Source: Metabacillus idriensis
Lineage (GTDB): Bacteria > Bacillota > Bacilli > Bacillales > Bacillaceae
NCBI RefSeq assembly: GCF_009674765.1
Contig: NZ_WKKF01000001.1
Span: 310,001-374,000, forward strand
Reading direction: 5' to 3'
DNA length: 64,000 nt
Below are positions 18,901 to 27,323 of this stretch, piece after piece. The position numbers and the translations under genes are program-made. How positions within the stretch are numbered: position 1 is the first letter of the stretch; every line of letters begins with the position of its first letter. Under the pieces are notes generated by a model. That model was given only the letters and a program-made list of their open reading frames with translations. It did not search any database and was not told the origin of the DNA.

Positions 18901-19303
18901 CAATAACCGCTACGCGGCACAGGAAAGATTTAACGAATTGCGCGATGGCACAGTCCCTGTTAAAGGGGGATGGAGAATCTATTCAAGCGGTCCTGGCATT
19001 TATATGAATCAATTGATTTCCAATTGTCTTGGAATCCGGCAAGTTCAAGGCGACTTAGTCATAGATCCCGTGGTTCCTAAAAGATTAGATGGCCTTAAAT
19101 TTCAATTTGAGTATATGGGACACCAAATTACGTTTACTTACCGCATAAAAGGTGAAAAACTAAGCCATGTTCTAATTAACGGGAATGAGATTGAAGGGGA
19201 AATCCTGAAGAATCAATATCGCGAGAGCGGCATTCGCATTCCAAGAGCTGAACTGGAAAAAAGGCTTGAACACCATACAGCTGAGATTGAAATTTTCATG
19301 TAA
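15959..19303 (+). CDS. GH94 phosphorylase, probable 1,2-beta-oligoglucan phosphorylase
   Basis: This very long GH94 protein (1114 residues; simple cellobiose phosphorylases are about 800) matches in length and neighbours the 1,2-beta-oligoglucan phosphorylase Lin1839. It would phosphorolyse sophoro-oligosaccharides to glucose 1-phosphate and a shortened chain in the cytoplasm. The N-terminal ~600 residues are beta-sandwich-like. The (alpha/alpha)6 barrel holds DGDWDDTL around residue 759-766, the GH94 general-acid region, and GTRDVCQGPAEY near 640. ATG 15959 is chosen because GAGGG lies 7 bases before it; an in-frame ATG at 15944 overlaps the GH3 stop. The linkage specificity is inferred. Confidence 0.88.
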   Translation: MTTMTGSTIEIKAGDICFSFLNSGDLRLATHKDTMINQWISNPIDGSLNNLYLRLHKESEIQFFPLIGVQSGSTVSFTDSEVIWEGKADQVSYQVTFQLTERGVWYWNIELEGHDVIADVIYGQDLGIANKGAVRTNEAYLSQYIDHRVFEHDRFGYVVCSRQNQPQSSGFPYIQQGALTKAAGYSTDGYQFYGLSYKETNIPEALTKENLANEVYQYEFAYTALQSERVKLAGKAQVVFYGLFKENHPEAVAALEYANEAEDAWNEYKTESKEDFQSIGKISPSSDIGTPLQTTSMTLEEVDQYFPDRHQEEWDGDTLLSFFTDTHEHIVLKEKEMLVERPHGHILMTGNNDRLSDQIITTSSFMYGVFNSQLVIGNTSFNKMLTNTRNALNVMKTSGQRIYAEIDGGYQLLTMPSMFEMGFNYARWYYKLEKDMLIITNFTTVDSPEVHLHVRSLSGSAYRYLVTNQVSMNNNEYETSFKMEKDGQTLTFHADAASDSAGVYPELMYRLQVEGTDPVIKDEQALAENAEPLSASLVVMELSASSEWNIVFTGHLHGEERSASFLDAEQEIERYRKFYQEVMNGFRLSLPDGNSEEVEKVNDLAWWYTHNMLVHYSVPHGLEQYGGAAWGTRDVCQGPAEYFMATQKYDSVREIIKTVYSHQYEDDGNWPQWFMFDNYSKIQHGESHGDIIVWPLKILGDYLAVTKDYSILTEKVPYTIRGSFQYTDVEKTILDHANKEIDYIKQHFLHDTYLSSYGDGDWDDTLQPANASLKKYMVSSWTVALTYQVISQFSQVLGEVDEKEADSLEKLAAGIKADFNKYMLQTDVIPGFIYMEKMGEEELMLHPEDTKTGISYRLLPMTRSMISELLTPEQAETHYQLIKQELYCPDGVRLMNRPAKYAGGVSTHFKRAEQAANFGREVGLQYVHAHIRYVEAMAKLGKVDEVWDGLSIINPVGISQTVPNAEHRQSNAYFSSSDGKFNNRYAAQERFNELRDGTVPVKGGWRIYSSGPGIYMNQLISNCLGIRQVQGDLVIDPVVPKRLDGLKFQFEYMGHQITFTYRIKGEKLSHVLINGNEIEGEILKNQYRESGIRIPRAELEKRLEHHTAEIEIFM

Positions 19304-19312
19304 TGAACAGCA

Positions 19313-19332
19313 GGCGGTCATGATTGACCGCC
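19313..19332 (+). terminator. Hairpin after the GH94 gene
   Basis: Perfect GGCGGTCA and TGACCGCC arms with a four-base loop, 10 bases after the stop codon. There is no T tract, so it may be an mRNA-end stabiliser or partial terminator before the regulator gene. Confidence 0.5.
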
Positions 19333-19381
19333 GTATTGTATAATAGCTGTAATGTTAAGGGAAGAGATAGGAGAGAGTTTC

Positions 19382-20353
19382 TTGGTCAGTATTAAAGATA
19401 TCGCTAAAAAAGCAGGAGTTTCCATTTCAACGGTATCCTACGCACTAAACGGCAGCCCTAAAGTAACAGAAGAAACCTCTGCGAAAATTTTAGCCATTGC
19501 CAAAGAATTAAATTATATTCCTAATGCTGCGGCCCGTAACCTTAAAAAGAGAGAGACGAAAGTGATCGGTGTCTATTTGACTGATTTCAGCGGAGCATTT
19601 TATGGCCAATTGCTTCAGGGGATATTGGAATCTCTCAGCAGAAATGACTATGGACTGATTGTCTGCAGCGGGGAGCATTCTCATCGGTATTTGCCTGAGC
19701 GCATGATTGATGGTGCGATTATTCTCGATTCGACGTTTTCAAGCGGTGAACTTTTGATGTATGCAGAGCGGGGACATAAAATAGTGATACTAGACCGGCA
19801 AATCGAACATCCCAATATTAATCAGGTTTTATTGGATAATAAAGCGGGCGCCACACTTGCCATTGATCATATCGTTGAAAAAGGGCATACAAAACTGTAT
19901 GTGGTCACAGGTCCGGAAGATTCATTCGATTCGATGCAGAGATTGAATGCAGTAAGACAGGCCGCACAAAGGTATCCTCATATTGAATATTCAGAAATTC
20001 CAGGGGATTTTACTAAAGAAGCGGGAGAGCGGGCCGCAGAGCAAATCATTGATGAATATGATCAAATTGCCGCTGCCTTTTGCTTAAATGATGAAATGGC
20101 GATTGGCATGTACAATTACTTGGCTAATACAGAGTACAATGCAGGAGAGCACATTCATATCATCGGATTTGACAACCTGGAGGTTTCACATCACACCAAG
20201 CCCCGGCTATCTACGATTGACTATTCAAAACGCAGGTGGGGTGCGGTTGCTGCAGAACAATTATTGAAGCTGATCAAAGATGTGCCTGTAGAAAATGAAC
20301 GGATTTATGTGACCTTGGTAGAAGGCGAATCGATTGGAGAAAAGAAAGTGTAA
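19382..20353 (+). CDS. LacI-family regulator of the GH3/GH94 island
   Basis: This 323-residue repressor has an N-terminal helix-turn-helix IKDIAKKAGVSISTVSYALN and hinge helix NAAARNLKKRE, followed by a periplasmic-binding-protein-like effector domain (GVYLTDFSGAFY to the end). TTG 19382 is used because AGGAGAG stands 6 bases before it and the encoded start VSIKDIAKK fits the family. Most likely it binds the GAAACGTTTC sites at 13.4-13.7 kb, and a gluco-oligosaccharide or sophorose is the probable inducer; both are inferred from position. Confidence 0.9.
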   Translation: MVSIKDIAKKAGVSISTVSYALNGSPKVTEETSAKILAIAKELNYIPNAAARNLKKRETKVIGVYLTDFSGAFYGQLLQGILESLSRNDYGLIVCSGEHSHRYLPERMIDGAIILDSTFSSGELLMYAERGHKIVILDRQIEHPNINQVLLDNKAGATLAIDHIVEKGHTKLYVVTGPEDSFDSMQRLNAVRQAAQRYPHIEYSEIPGDFTKEAGERAAEQIIDEYDQIAAAFCLNDEMAIGMYNYLANTEYNAGEHIHIIGFDNLEVSHHTKPRLSTIDYSKRRWGAVAAEQLLKLIKDVPVENERIYVTLVEGESIGEKKV

Positions 20354-20382
20354 GCCGCAGCTGCGGTTTAAAGAAATATGAG

Positions 20383-20432
20383 GCGGGAGTGGAAGGAATC
20401 TTTGAGGATTCAGTCCATTCCCGTCTTTCGTT
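20383..20432 (+). terminator. Terminator after LacI-family regulator
   Basis: GCGGGAGTGGA and TCCATTCCCGTC arms enclose a second GAATC/GATTC stem and are followed by CTTTCGTTT. The rest of the gap to topB (to 20623) shows nothing further I can name. Confidence 0.65.
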
Positions 20433-20623
20433 TGTCTAGTGTGAAATTAGTTTTTACCGGATATTAGAGCCGAAATCTTAAGGGGAATTCAATTTTAGTA
20501 TCTGGCGGCATCGTGTCATGTATTTCTTTTTCAGAGAAGATGTTTCATACTGTAGATAGAATGAGAGGACAGCAGATTCATAGTGTCTCTTAATTAAATG
20601 TTTGAAAAGAGGTTCAAGAAAGT

Positions 20624-22747
20624 ATGTCGAGAGTTCTTATACTGGCAGAAAAACCTGATCAGGGGCGTAAACTCGCTGCTCCGTTTCCTTTTGTAAAAAG
20701 AGAGGGATACTTGGAGATTGGGGCGTGCCCTGTCTTTCCAAATGGTGCGAAGGTCACCTGGGCAATCGGCCATTTAGTTGAGCTTAAAAATCCTGATGAA
20801 TATAAAGATGAATGGAAAAAGTGGAGGCTTGAGACGCTGCCGATTATTCCAGACCAGTTTTTGTATAAAGTGAGTAAAGGAAAAGCTAAGCAATTTAAGA
20901 TTGTTAAAGAGCTATTAAAAGAAGCGGATGAAATTATTATCGGAACAGATCCGGCCCGTGAAGGAGAAAACATCGCGCGCCTGCTGATCATGATGGCTGG
21001 AGCAAACCAAAAGCCGATAAAACGTCTCTGGACTTCTTCATTAACGGAGAACGCGATTATAAAAGGCTTTAATGAGCTGTATGACGGCAGCAAAACGATT
21101 CATTTGTTCCACGAAGCGCAAGCCCGGCAAATATCGGACTGGCTTGTCGGGTTAAATGCAAGCAGGCTCTATACCCTGCATCTTCAAAAAAAGGGGATCC
21201 GCGATGTGTTCAGTGTCGGCCGAGTGCAAACCCCTGTATTAAAATTAATTTATGACCGGCAAAAAGAGATCGGAAATTTCAAACCAGAACCTTTCTTCGA
21301 GATGCAGGCAGCCTTCAAGGTCGAGAACGGGGAATATACAGGCAAGCTGAAAGGCCGATTTAAAACATCTGAAGAATTGTTTGCAGCAGTAGGACCTGAT
21401 ATTACGGCTGATAAGAAAGCGTATGATGCAAGAGTTAAAAGTACAGAAGTTGCTGAAAAACGTGTGCCTTCACCAAAGCTTCACAGCTTATCCACTCTGC
21501 AGGCAAAGCTGAATAAACAAAGGAAAATGAGTCCGAGCCAGGTGCTGAAAACGGCTCAATCATTATATGAAAAAGGATACATCTCCTATCCCCGGACAGA
21601 TTCGCAATATATTACAGATGAAGAGTTCAGTTACATTAAAGCAAATATCAGCCAGTATCAGCAGGCACTCTCCCTGTCTATTAATCCTGTGCGGCTGCAT
21701 CCAACAAAGAGATACGTAGATTCTAAACGTGTCAGTGATCACTATGCTATCGTACCGACTGAAAAGAAGGTCAGTTCTGCTGTTTTCAACTCTTTTAGCT
21801 ATGAACAAAAATCCGTCTATGAAGAGGTCATAAAAACAGCACTTGGAATGTTCATGGAGGACTATGTGTATGATGAAACAACCATTGTGACTTCTATTGG
21901 AAAAAATGATTTCATCAGTAAAGGCAAAACGATGAAGAATCCGGGGTGGAAGTCACTGTATCAAAAAGACCCCGTGGAAGCGGATGAAAAAAAAGAAGAT
22001 CAGATGCTTCCGAAAGTTACAAATGGGGAAGCAGCTGATGCTTCTGTAAAAGTAAAGGATGGCATGACGCAACCGCCAAAACCTTATACTCAAGGCCAGC
22101 TGATTACCCTTATGAAAACGGCAGGCAAGCATGTTGAAGACAAAGAAATGAGAGAAGCCCTGAACAGCACCGAAGGACTTGGAACTGAGGCAACACGCTC
22201 TGGAATTATTGATACATTGCTGATGAGAAAATTCATTGAAGTCAAAAAGAACGAGGTATTCGTTACAGGAAAAGGCGAAATTCTCTGTGAAGCTGTTGAG
22301 GGCACACTCCTTTCCAAGCCTGAAATGACGGCTAAATGGGAGGTTTATCTGAAAGGCATCGGCAGCGGGGAAAAGTCAAAAGACGTCTTCATTGATACAG
22401 CGAAAAAATTCTGTTTCACATTGCTTGATCAGGCTAGTGTGAGCATGGAGAAGTTAGAAGTGACTGCATCGCCGACTGTAGATACAAGAGAAGCCATTTG
22501 TGTTTGCCCTGCCTGTAAAAAGGGCAGCATCATGGACCGCAAGACTTTTTACGGATGCACAGATTACAAAACAGGCTGCAAGCAGACGTTTCCTAAAAAG
22601 CTTTTGGGCAAATCGATTTCAGCGGCGCAAATTAAACAGCTGTGTCTTAAAGGGAAAACGAATAAGCTGAAAGGTTTTAAAGGGAAGAAACCTTTTGATG
22701 CAAGCCTTGTTCTTAAAGAAGGGAAAATAGAATTTTCGTTCTCTTAA
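20624..22747 (+). CDS. topB: DNA topoisomerase III
   Basis: This 707-residue type IA topoisomerase cuts one strand and passes another to relax or decatenate DNA. The TOPRIM domain shows LILAEKPDQGRKLA (residues 5-18) and IIIGTDPAREGENIARLL with the acidic metal-binding triad. The active-site tyrosine is Tyr322 in YISYPRTDSQYI. GLGTEATRSGIIDTL is also conserved. The C-terminus carries a Cys-containing module (CVCPACKKG ... CTDYKTGC) resembling a decayed zinc ribbon. The ATG follows AGAGGTTCAAGAAAGT. It is a single-gene unit, in a place where B. subtilis has none, between the sugar island and yisI. Confidence 0.96.
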   Translation: MSRVLILAEKPDQGRKLAAPFPFVKREGYLEIGACPVFPNGAKVTWAIGHLVELKNPDEYKDEWKKWRLETLPIIPDQFLYKVSKGKAKQFKIVKELLKEADEIIIGTDPAREGENIARLLIMMAGANQKPIKRLWTSSLTENAIIKGFNELYDGSKTIHLFHEAQARQISDWLVGLNASRLYTLHLQKKGIRDVFSVGRVQTPVLKLIYDRQKEIGNFKPEPFFEMQAAFKVENGEYTGKLKGRFKTSEELFAAVGPDITADKKAYDARVKSTEVAEKRVPSPKLHSLSTLQAKLNKQRKMSPSQVLKTAQSLYEKGYISYPRTDSQYITDEEFSYIKANISQYQQALSLSINPVRLHPTKRYVDSKRVSDHYAIVPTEKKVSSAVFNSFSYEQKSVYEEVIKTALGMFMEDYVYDETTIVTSIGKNDFISKGKTMKNPGWKSLYQKDPVEADEKKEDQMLPKVTNGEAADASVKVKDGMTQPPKPYTQGQLITLMKTAGKHVEDKEMREALNSTEGLGTEATRSGIIDTLLMRKFIEVKKNEVFVTGKGEILCEAVEGTLLSKPEMTAKWEVYLKGIGSGEKSKDVFIDTAKKFCFTLLDQASVSMEKLEVTASPTVDTREAICVCPACKKGSIMDRKTFYGCTDYKTGCKQTFPKKLLGKSISAAQIKQLCLKGKTNKLKGFKGKKPFDASLVLKEGKIEFSFS

Positions 22748-22785
22748 TCCAATTAAATCCCGGGACTTTTGTCTGATTTATAAGA

Positions 22786-23464
22786 GAGAATATGAACTGG
22801 GGAAAGGAACAGATATTTCAGATCTGCCAGTGTTTATACACGCTCTCACCAAACCGTTTATCGGGGATGTTCACGATGCGGTTCTGCTTTCTAAAATCCT
22901 TCCGAATCCAGGTGGTGAGCCGCTTCAATTTGTGGATATCAGTACACCTGTCAAAGGCTCAAATTCAGAGTTTAAAGGGGTTCTTGCAGCTCACCTTAGC
23001 TGGGAATGGTCAAACGAAATAAAAGAAACCCTGCTGAAGCCGTAAAAGGAAAAAGAGAGAATGTTGAAATTTTTATTGTCAGTGCAAAAGATCAGACCGT
23101 TCTCCTTGGACCTGACAGCATGGTGGGCAAATCTTTACCTTTAGACAGCATAAAAAAAGCCAGGGAAAAGGAAAATGATTGGCAGATTGAAACCTGGCCG
23201 AATGGAAAATCATATGTAACAGGATATGCCATCAGCAATGGCTACAAAGACAATTCAGGCCTTGGATGGACCGTTATAGCAAGGCAGGCAGAGGATACGG
23301 CCTTTGCTTCTGCATCTGAGCTGCAGCAATTTATCATGCTTCTCGGCATCACATCTGCCTTTATTTTCGCCGTCATCGGCTGGTTTGCAGCAGGCCGAAT
23401 TGCCGAGCCGCTTGGAACGATTTCTGCAGCAGCTCATTCCTTGAGAAAAGGGAATTCGATATAA
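22786..23464 (+). pseudogene. Remnant of a dCache-type membrane sensor (frameshifted, truncated)
   Basis: Frame 1 reads GKGTDISDLPVFIHAL, LPNPGGEPLQFVDISTPVKG and GVLAAHLSWEWSNEIKETLL, then stops at 23043. A second frame picks up at about 23045 with KRENVEIFIVSAKDQTVLLG and continues to a transmembrane helix (LLGITSAFIFAVIGWFAAGR) and the first part of a HAMP-like segment, then stops at 23464. So one frameshift divides it, the start is missing, and any output domain (GGDEF, kinase or chemotaxis) is gone. The extracellular part is of the double-Cache type found in Bacillus sensors. Confidence 0.8.
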
Positions 23465-23603
23465 TGATCAGACATTCCGCGCAAAAAATATCGAAAAGAA
23501 AAAGACATGATAAACCTAGAAGGAAAAAAAGCGAAAGAATAGGAAAAGAGAGGTTAAGCAATGTGATATTATATTTCTTAACTAGAAGAAATTGGAGGAT
23601 ACA

Positions 23604-24767
23604 ATGGAGCCATTACACGCAATACATAACAAAGACAGGCTTCATTCACTTGATATTTTAAGGGGTCTATCTCTGCTTGGGATTCTATTGGTAAATATGA
23701 AATCGTTCCATGAGCCCGCGTTGTACAAAAGCAGTTTTGTCAGCAGCACGGCAGCACCGGACAGGCTGATCGAACAATTCATTAATTTGTTTGCACAAGC
23801 GAGTTTTTATCCGCTTTTTTCATTTCTTTTCGGTGCGGGAAGTGTGATTTTTTATGAGAGGGCAAAGAAAAAAGGACATTCGTTTGGGCGATATTATTCA
23901 AAGAGGCTGATTGGGCTTTTTATTATCGGTATGCTTCATGCCGCTTTGATTTGGCACGGAGACATCCTGACAAATTACGCGATCATCGGGTTCATCTTTA
24001 TGATTTTTCTTAAATGGAGTGCGGGGCGCCTCGTGAAGTGGGCACTGTGGATTCTGATCCTGCCGAATCTCCTGATTACGCTTGCTTTGATGGCGGCATA
24101 TTTAGGGGAACCATTAAGTCTTGATCCTGAAAAATATGGATCACAGGAAGCCATTCAGCAATCATTGGATGTTTATTCGACAGGAAGTTTTATTGAAATC
24201 ACCCAGCAGCGCCTGACGGATTGGGCGTATGTAAACAATGCGGAGAATGCCATTTTCCTGATCTTATCAATACTTCCGCTGTTTATGCTTGGTGCGGCAG
24301 CTTATAAAAGAGGCTGGTTTCATCAGCCGATGATAAAAGAATGGAAACGCACGGCAATCATTACAGCTGCTGTGGCTGCTGTTTTTAAAGGCATGCCATA
24401 CTATTGGGATGAAAGTATCCTTACCCAGCATTTGCAATTATCACTTGGCGGGCCTGCTTTAACCCTCTGTTATGTATCACTTGTCCTGATGTTTTTAAAT
24501 AAATTCAAGTTCAGGCTTGAGCCAATAAGAGCTGTGGGAAGGGGATCACTGAGCAATTATCTTCTGCAATCGATTGTATGCACACTTATCTTTTATTCTT
24601 ATGGTCTTGGATTCTATGGTGAAATTTCTGAATGGACGGGGTTCATGCTAGTTTTCATTATTTACGGGATGCAGGTAATATTTAGTCACCTGTGGTTTAA
24701 GCGCTATGGATTTGGGCCAGCTGAATGGCTGCTGCGGAAGTGGATTTACTTTTCGCCGCGGCATTAA
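23604..24767 (+). CDS. DUF418-domain membrane protein (YeiB type)
   Basis: This 387-residue integral membrane protein has about ten hydrophobic segments. Its start, LHSLDILRGLSLLGILLVNM, is typical of YeiB/DUF418 proteins. The C-terminal DUF418 domain includes PIRAVGRGSLSNYLLQS and FGPAEWLLRKWIY. Function in this family is not established; a transporter or acyl-transfer role has been guessed. ATG 23604 follows GGAGGATACA; an upstream in-frame TTG would overlap that site. The stop overlaps the end of convergent yisI by 4 bases. Confidence 0.88.
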   Translation: MEPLHAIHNKDRLHSLDILRGLSLLGILLVNMKSFHEPALYKSSFVSSTAAPDRLIEQFINLFAQASFYPLFSFLFGAGSVIFYERAKKKGHSFGRYYSKRLIGLFIIGMLHAALIWHGDILTNYAIIGFIFMIFLKWSAGRLVKWALWILILPNLLITLALMAAYLGEPLSLDPEKYGSQEAIQQSLDVYSTGSFIEITQQRLTDWAYVNNAENAIFLILSILPLFMLGAAAYKRGWFHQPMIKEWKRTAIITAAVAAVFKGMPYYWDESILTQHLQLSLGGPALTLCYVSLVLMFLNKFKFRLEPIRAVGRGSLSNYLLQSIVCTLIFYSYGLGFYGEISEWTGFMLVFIIYGMQVIFSHLWFKRYGFGPAEWLLRKWIYFSPRH

Positions 24768-24937
24768 TTGACGGCAGACTGAAGAGGTCTGTGCTGTTTA
24801 AGCTGCTGTTTAATTTGTTCAATAATCAATAAATCAAGTTCTTGGCTGCGGCGAACGGTTTCTGATGAGTTCATGCCGTATTCTTTTGCAGCTTCGAAAA
24901 GTTTTTGTCTGTAGTTTTCAATTTCGTTCAGTGCCAT
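24764..24937 (-). CDS. yisI: Spo0E-like sporulation regulator YisI
   Basis: This 57-residue protein begins MALNEIENYRQKLFEAAKEY and carries the Spo0E-family signature SQELD (in RRSQELDLLIIEQI). Members are small helical hairpins that dephosphorylate Spo0A~P and delay sporulation. ATG 24937 is preferred over a longer frame because TTGGAGAAAAG precedes it and the length matches B. subtilis YisI (about 56 residues). In B. subtilis it lies next to gerPA; here some 15 kb have been inserted between them. Confidence 0.9.
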   Translation of the reverse strand: MALNEIENYRQKLFEAAKEYGMNSSETVRRSQELDLLIIEQIKQQLKQHRPLQSAVN

Positions 24938-25313
24938 GATCTTTTCTCCAACTTTCGGTTTAATATGTCCTGGATTCAGGCGGAAAGTGTATTGAAATTG
25001 TGAAATTGATTCCTGATAAAGCATCTCTGTATAGGTAATAAGCTTATTATACACAGGGTTGTACAAAATGGTTTACATTCGCTAAAATAACAAAAAACAT
25101 TACAGATTTCTACAAACAGCGGCTGTTTGCGGATGGCTGAGAGCGACTGATTTCACCTCTTGAATCTGCTTATTTCTAAGAGGAAACTTCTTATGGAATT
25201 TGAAACTTCATCCGTTTTTATAGAGGAAATATGTCATTGTTTAGCGAATATTTTACATAAGAGAAGGCAAGGGATTATTAAATGTTCTATTAAAGGCAAA
25301 ATGGGGGAAAACT
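24938..25313. other. Intergenic region yisI-yisK
   Basis: 376 bases between divergent genes. The only marked structure is a perfect 17-base palindrome CAAACAGCGGCTGTTTG at 25113-25129. I see no convincing coding region or terminator; promoters for both genes must lie here but no clear consensus pair was found. Confidence 0.5.
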
Positions 25314-26219
25314 ATGAAACTTGCTACTGCACAGCTACACGGTCGAACATTCATCGGACTGATTATGGAAGAAAATAAAATTCTTGATATTCAAAGGGCA
25401 GAGAAAAAATTGTTTGATATGTCTTCAGCCCCTCATACGGTGATTGAATGCATTGAAATGGGAGAAAAGTTCTTCAATCATATAAAACAGCTTGAAACTT
25501 GGGTGAAAAAGTCAGAAGAAACCGAATCATACTTATACTCCTTTTCGGAAGTTAAATGGCTCGCGCCCATCCTGAACCCCCGCAAGAATATTTTTTGCGT
25601 CGGAAAAAATTATCGTGAACATGCGGTGGAGCTTGGAAGCGAAGCGGATATTCCTGAACACGTGATGCTTTTTTCTAAAGCACCAACGACCGTGATTGGA
25701 CATGAAGAAGCGGTTGATCCGCATTTGCATCTCACAAAGGAACTCGATTATGAAGGGGAACTTGCGGTCATTATCGGGAAAAAAGGAAAACTCATCACTG
25801 AAGAGGAAGCCATGGATTATGTGTATGGCTATACCATTATTAATGATATTACGGCGAGAGACCTGCAATCAAAGCATAAACAATTTTTGCTGGGAAAAAG
25901 CCTTGATACATCATGTCCGATGGGTCCTTACATTGTACATAAGTCTGCTGTGCCGGATCCATATGAGCTGAATTTGGTGACAAAAGTGAACGGGGAAGTA
26001 AGGCAGGATGGACATACGAAAGATATGATTTTTTCCATTGAAAAGGTGATCTCTACGATCTCACAGGGCACAACACTTGAACCGGGAGATATTATTGCTA
26101 CGGGTACACCGGCAGGAGTCGGCAAAGGATTCAAGCCTGCTAAATATTTAATGCCCGGTGATGTAGTAGAGATAACGATTGACGGAATAGGAACGCTCAG
26201 CAATACAATTGAAGAATAA
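25314..26219 (+). CDS. yisK: Fumarylacetoacetate-hydrolase family protein YisK (oxaloacetate decarboxylase-like)
   Basis: This 301-residue FAH-fold enzyme has a short N-terminal domain (residues 1-90) and a C-terminal FAH domain from about 97. Conserved features are FCVGKNYREHAVELG, KELDYEGELAVIIG (metal-binding Glu pair), TIINDITARDLQ (metal Asp) and IIATGTPAGVGKG. B. subtilis YisK has been described as an oxaloacetate decarboxylase that also associates with the Mbl cytoskeleton; transfer of that function here is by homology and gene order. The start ATG follows AATGGGGGAAAACT. Confidence 0.9.
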   Translation: MKLATAQLHGRTFIGLIMEENKILDIQRAEKKLFDMSSAPHTVIECIEMGEKFFNHIKQLETWVKKSEETESYLYSFSEVKWLAPILNPRKNIFCVGKNYREHAVELGSEADIPEHVMLFSKAPTTVIGHEEAVDPHLHLTKELDYEGELAVIIGKKGKLITEEEAMDYVYGYTIINDITARDLQSKHKQFLLGKSLDTSCPMGPYIVHKSAVPDPYELNLVTKVNGEVRQDGHTKDMIFSIEKVISTISQGTTLEPGDIIATGTPAGVGKGFKPAKYLMPGDVVEITIDGIGTLSNTIEE

Positions 26220-26225
26220 TTCAAG

Positions 26226-26255
26226 CACACCAGTGGAACAGCTGGTGTGTTTTTA
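26226..26255 (+). terminator. yisK terminator
   Basis: CACACCAG and CTGGTGTG arms with an 8-base loop and a T run, 6 bases after the yisK stop. Confidence 0.85.
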
Positions 26256-27139
26256 ACAGGGGGAATACCGGTATGTGCGGGATTTGAATGGAATCATAAA
26301 GTGAGAGACGAAGGAATTCCTGAGAAGAGACAAGAGTTATTGGCTGCTATTGATAACGATCTTCTTCATGATCAACACATAGAAGCTTATTTTTATGGCG
26401 GTTCAATCGGCAACGGGAATACAGATTTGTATTCAGATATAGACTTAAGAATTGTAGTGAATCCAGATAAGTGGGAAGATTTCATTTTGAACAAGAAAAT
26501 CAGGCCTGGTAAATGGGGGAACGTTTTATTTTACGAAGACTTCCCTGGTGCAAGCTACACCATTGCCCACTACGATTCATTCATTAAGGCGGATGTCTTT
26601 TATTACAGAAAAGAGAATATCTCTCCTTCTGTATGGCTGAAAAACATTCAGATTGTCCGCGATGACAATGGATTTATGACTGCAATAAAAAATGAATCTG
26701 ATAAGCTTTCCTATAAAATTTCAAAGCCAGAATTTGAGTTTTGGAGAACAAAATTTTTCGCCTATTTTCACGAAGCTTATAGAAGAATGATGCGCGGTGA
26801 ACTTTATTATGCGATGCACTGCATCGACAGCATGAGGCAATCATTAGCTGCGGGGTGGTATATGGAGCGCGGAATACAGCCAAATTCATTTGGGGATTGG
26901 GCTAAGATAAGGGGCCGCGGAGCCGATTGAAAAAAGAGCAGCTTGATTTGCTGGCTAGCTTTCATTGCAGGAGAGAGCCTGAAGGGATTTATGCCGTCAT
27001 GAAAAAGATGATACCTGAGTTTACTAGACTTCACCGTCAATTAGGTGAAAAAGCTGGAGCTGAAACGGATCAGGAATGGGCAGTTAAGATATTTAGTATG
27101 GCTGTACCTGAGATAGAAGAGGATCAAACCCGGCAATAG
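26247..27139 (+). pseudogene. AadA/LinB-like nucleotidyltransferase, frameshifted
   Basis: The first frame (to 26930) has the nucleotidyltransferase core YGGSIGNGNTDLYSDIDLRI, with GS and DxD metal residues. It runs to NSFGDWAKIR and then leaves the family pattern (RGRGAD, stop). The continuation LKKEQLDLLASFHCRREPEG to VPEIE lies in another frame (ending 27139). Adding one G to the GGGG run at 26911-26914 would join the two into KIRGPRSRLKKEQ, giving one protein of roughly 280 residues. So this is either a real one-base deletion or a sequencing error. The true start is unclear; GTG 26301 is a plausible alternative. The target is unknown. Confidence 0.75.
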
Positions 27140-27156
27140 AGCTGGGTTTGATTTTT
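27124..27156 (+). terminator. Terminator after nucleotidyltransferase
   Basis: TCAAACCCGGC and GCTGGGTTTGA arms followed by TTTTT; the left arm overlaps the last codons of the second fragment. Confidence 0.8.
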
Positions 27157-27275
27157 AAAAAATGGCTTTAAAACCATTAAAGCCATTAGGACACAGCAGC
27201 ATAAGTGAAATTGTTATATGGCAACATTTTGATCAGATGATCATTTTAAAAGACTGATAGAGCCATGAGCTGAAA

Positions 27276-27308
27276 CTAAAAAAGTGTTAATCCGCAAAGG
27301 ATTAACAC
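27276..27308 (-). terminator. rocD terminator
   Basis: Perfect GTGTTAATCC and GGATTAACAC arms with a 5-base loop and, on the minus strand, a TTTTTT tract, 15 bases after the rocD stop. Confidence 0.85.
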
Positions 27309-27323
27309 TGTTAAAACTGAATT

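Noticed and set aside
23464-23661. 65-codon plus-strand frame rich in Lys/Arg
   Set aside because: It overlaps the well-supported DUF418 start, has low complexity and no ribosome site; it is probably part of the decayed sensor region.
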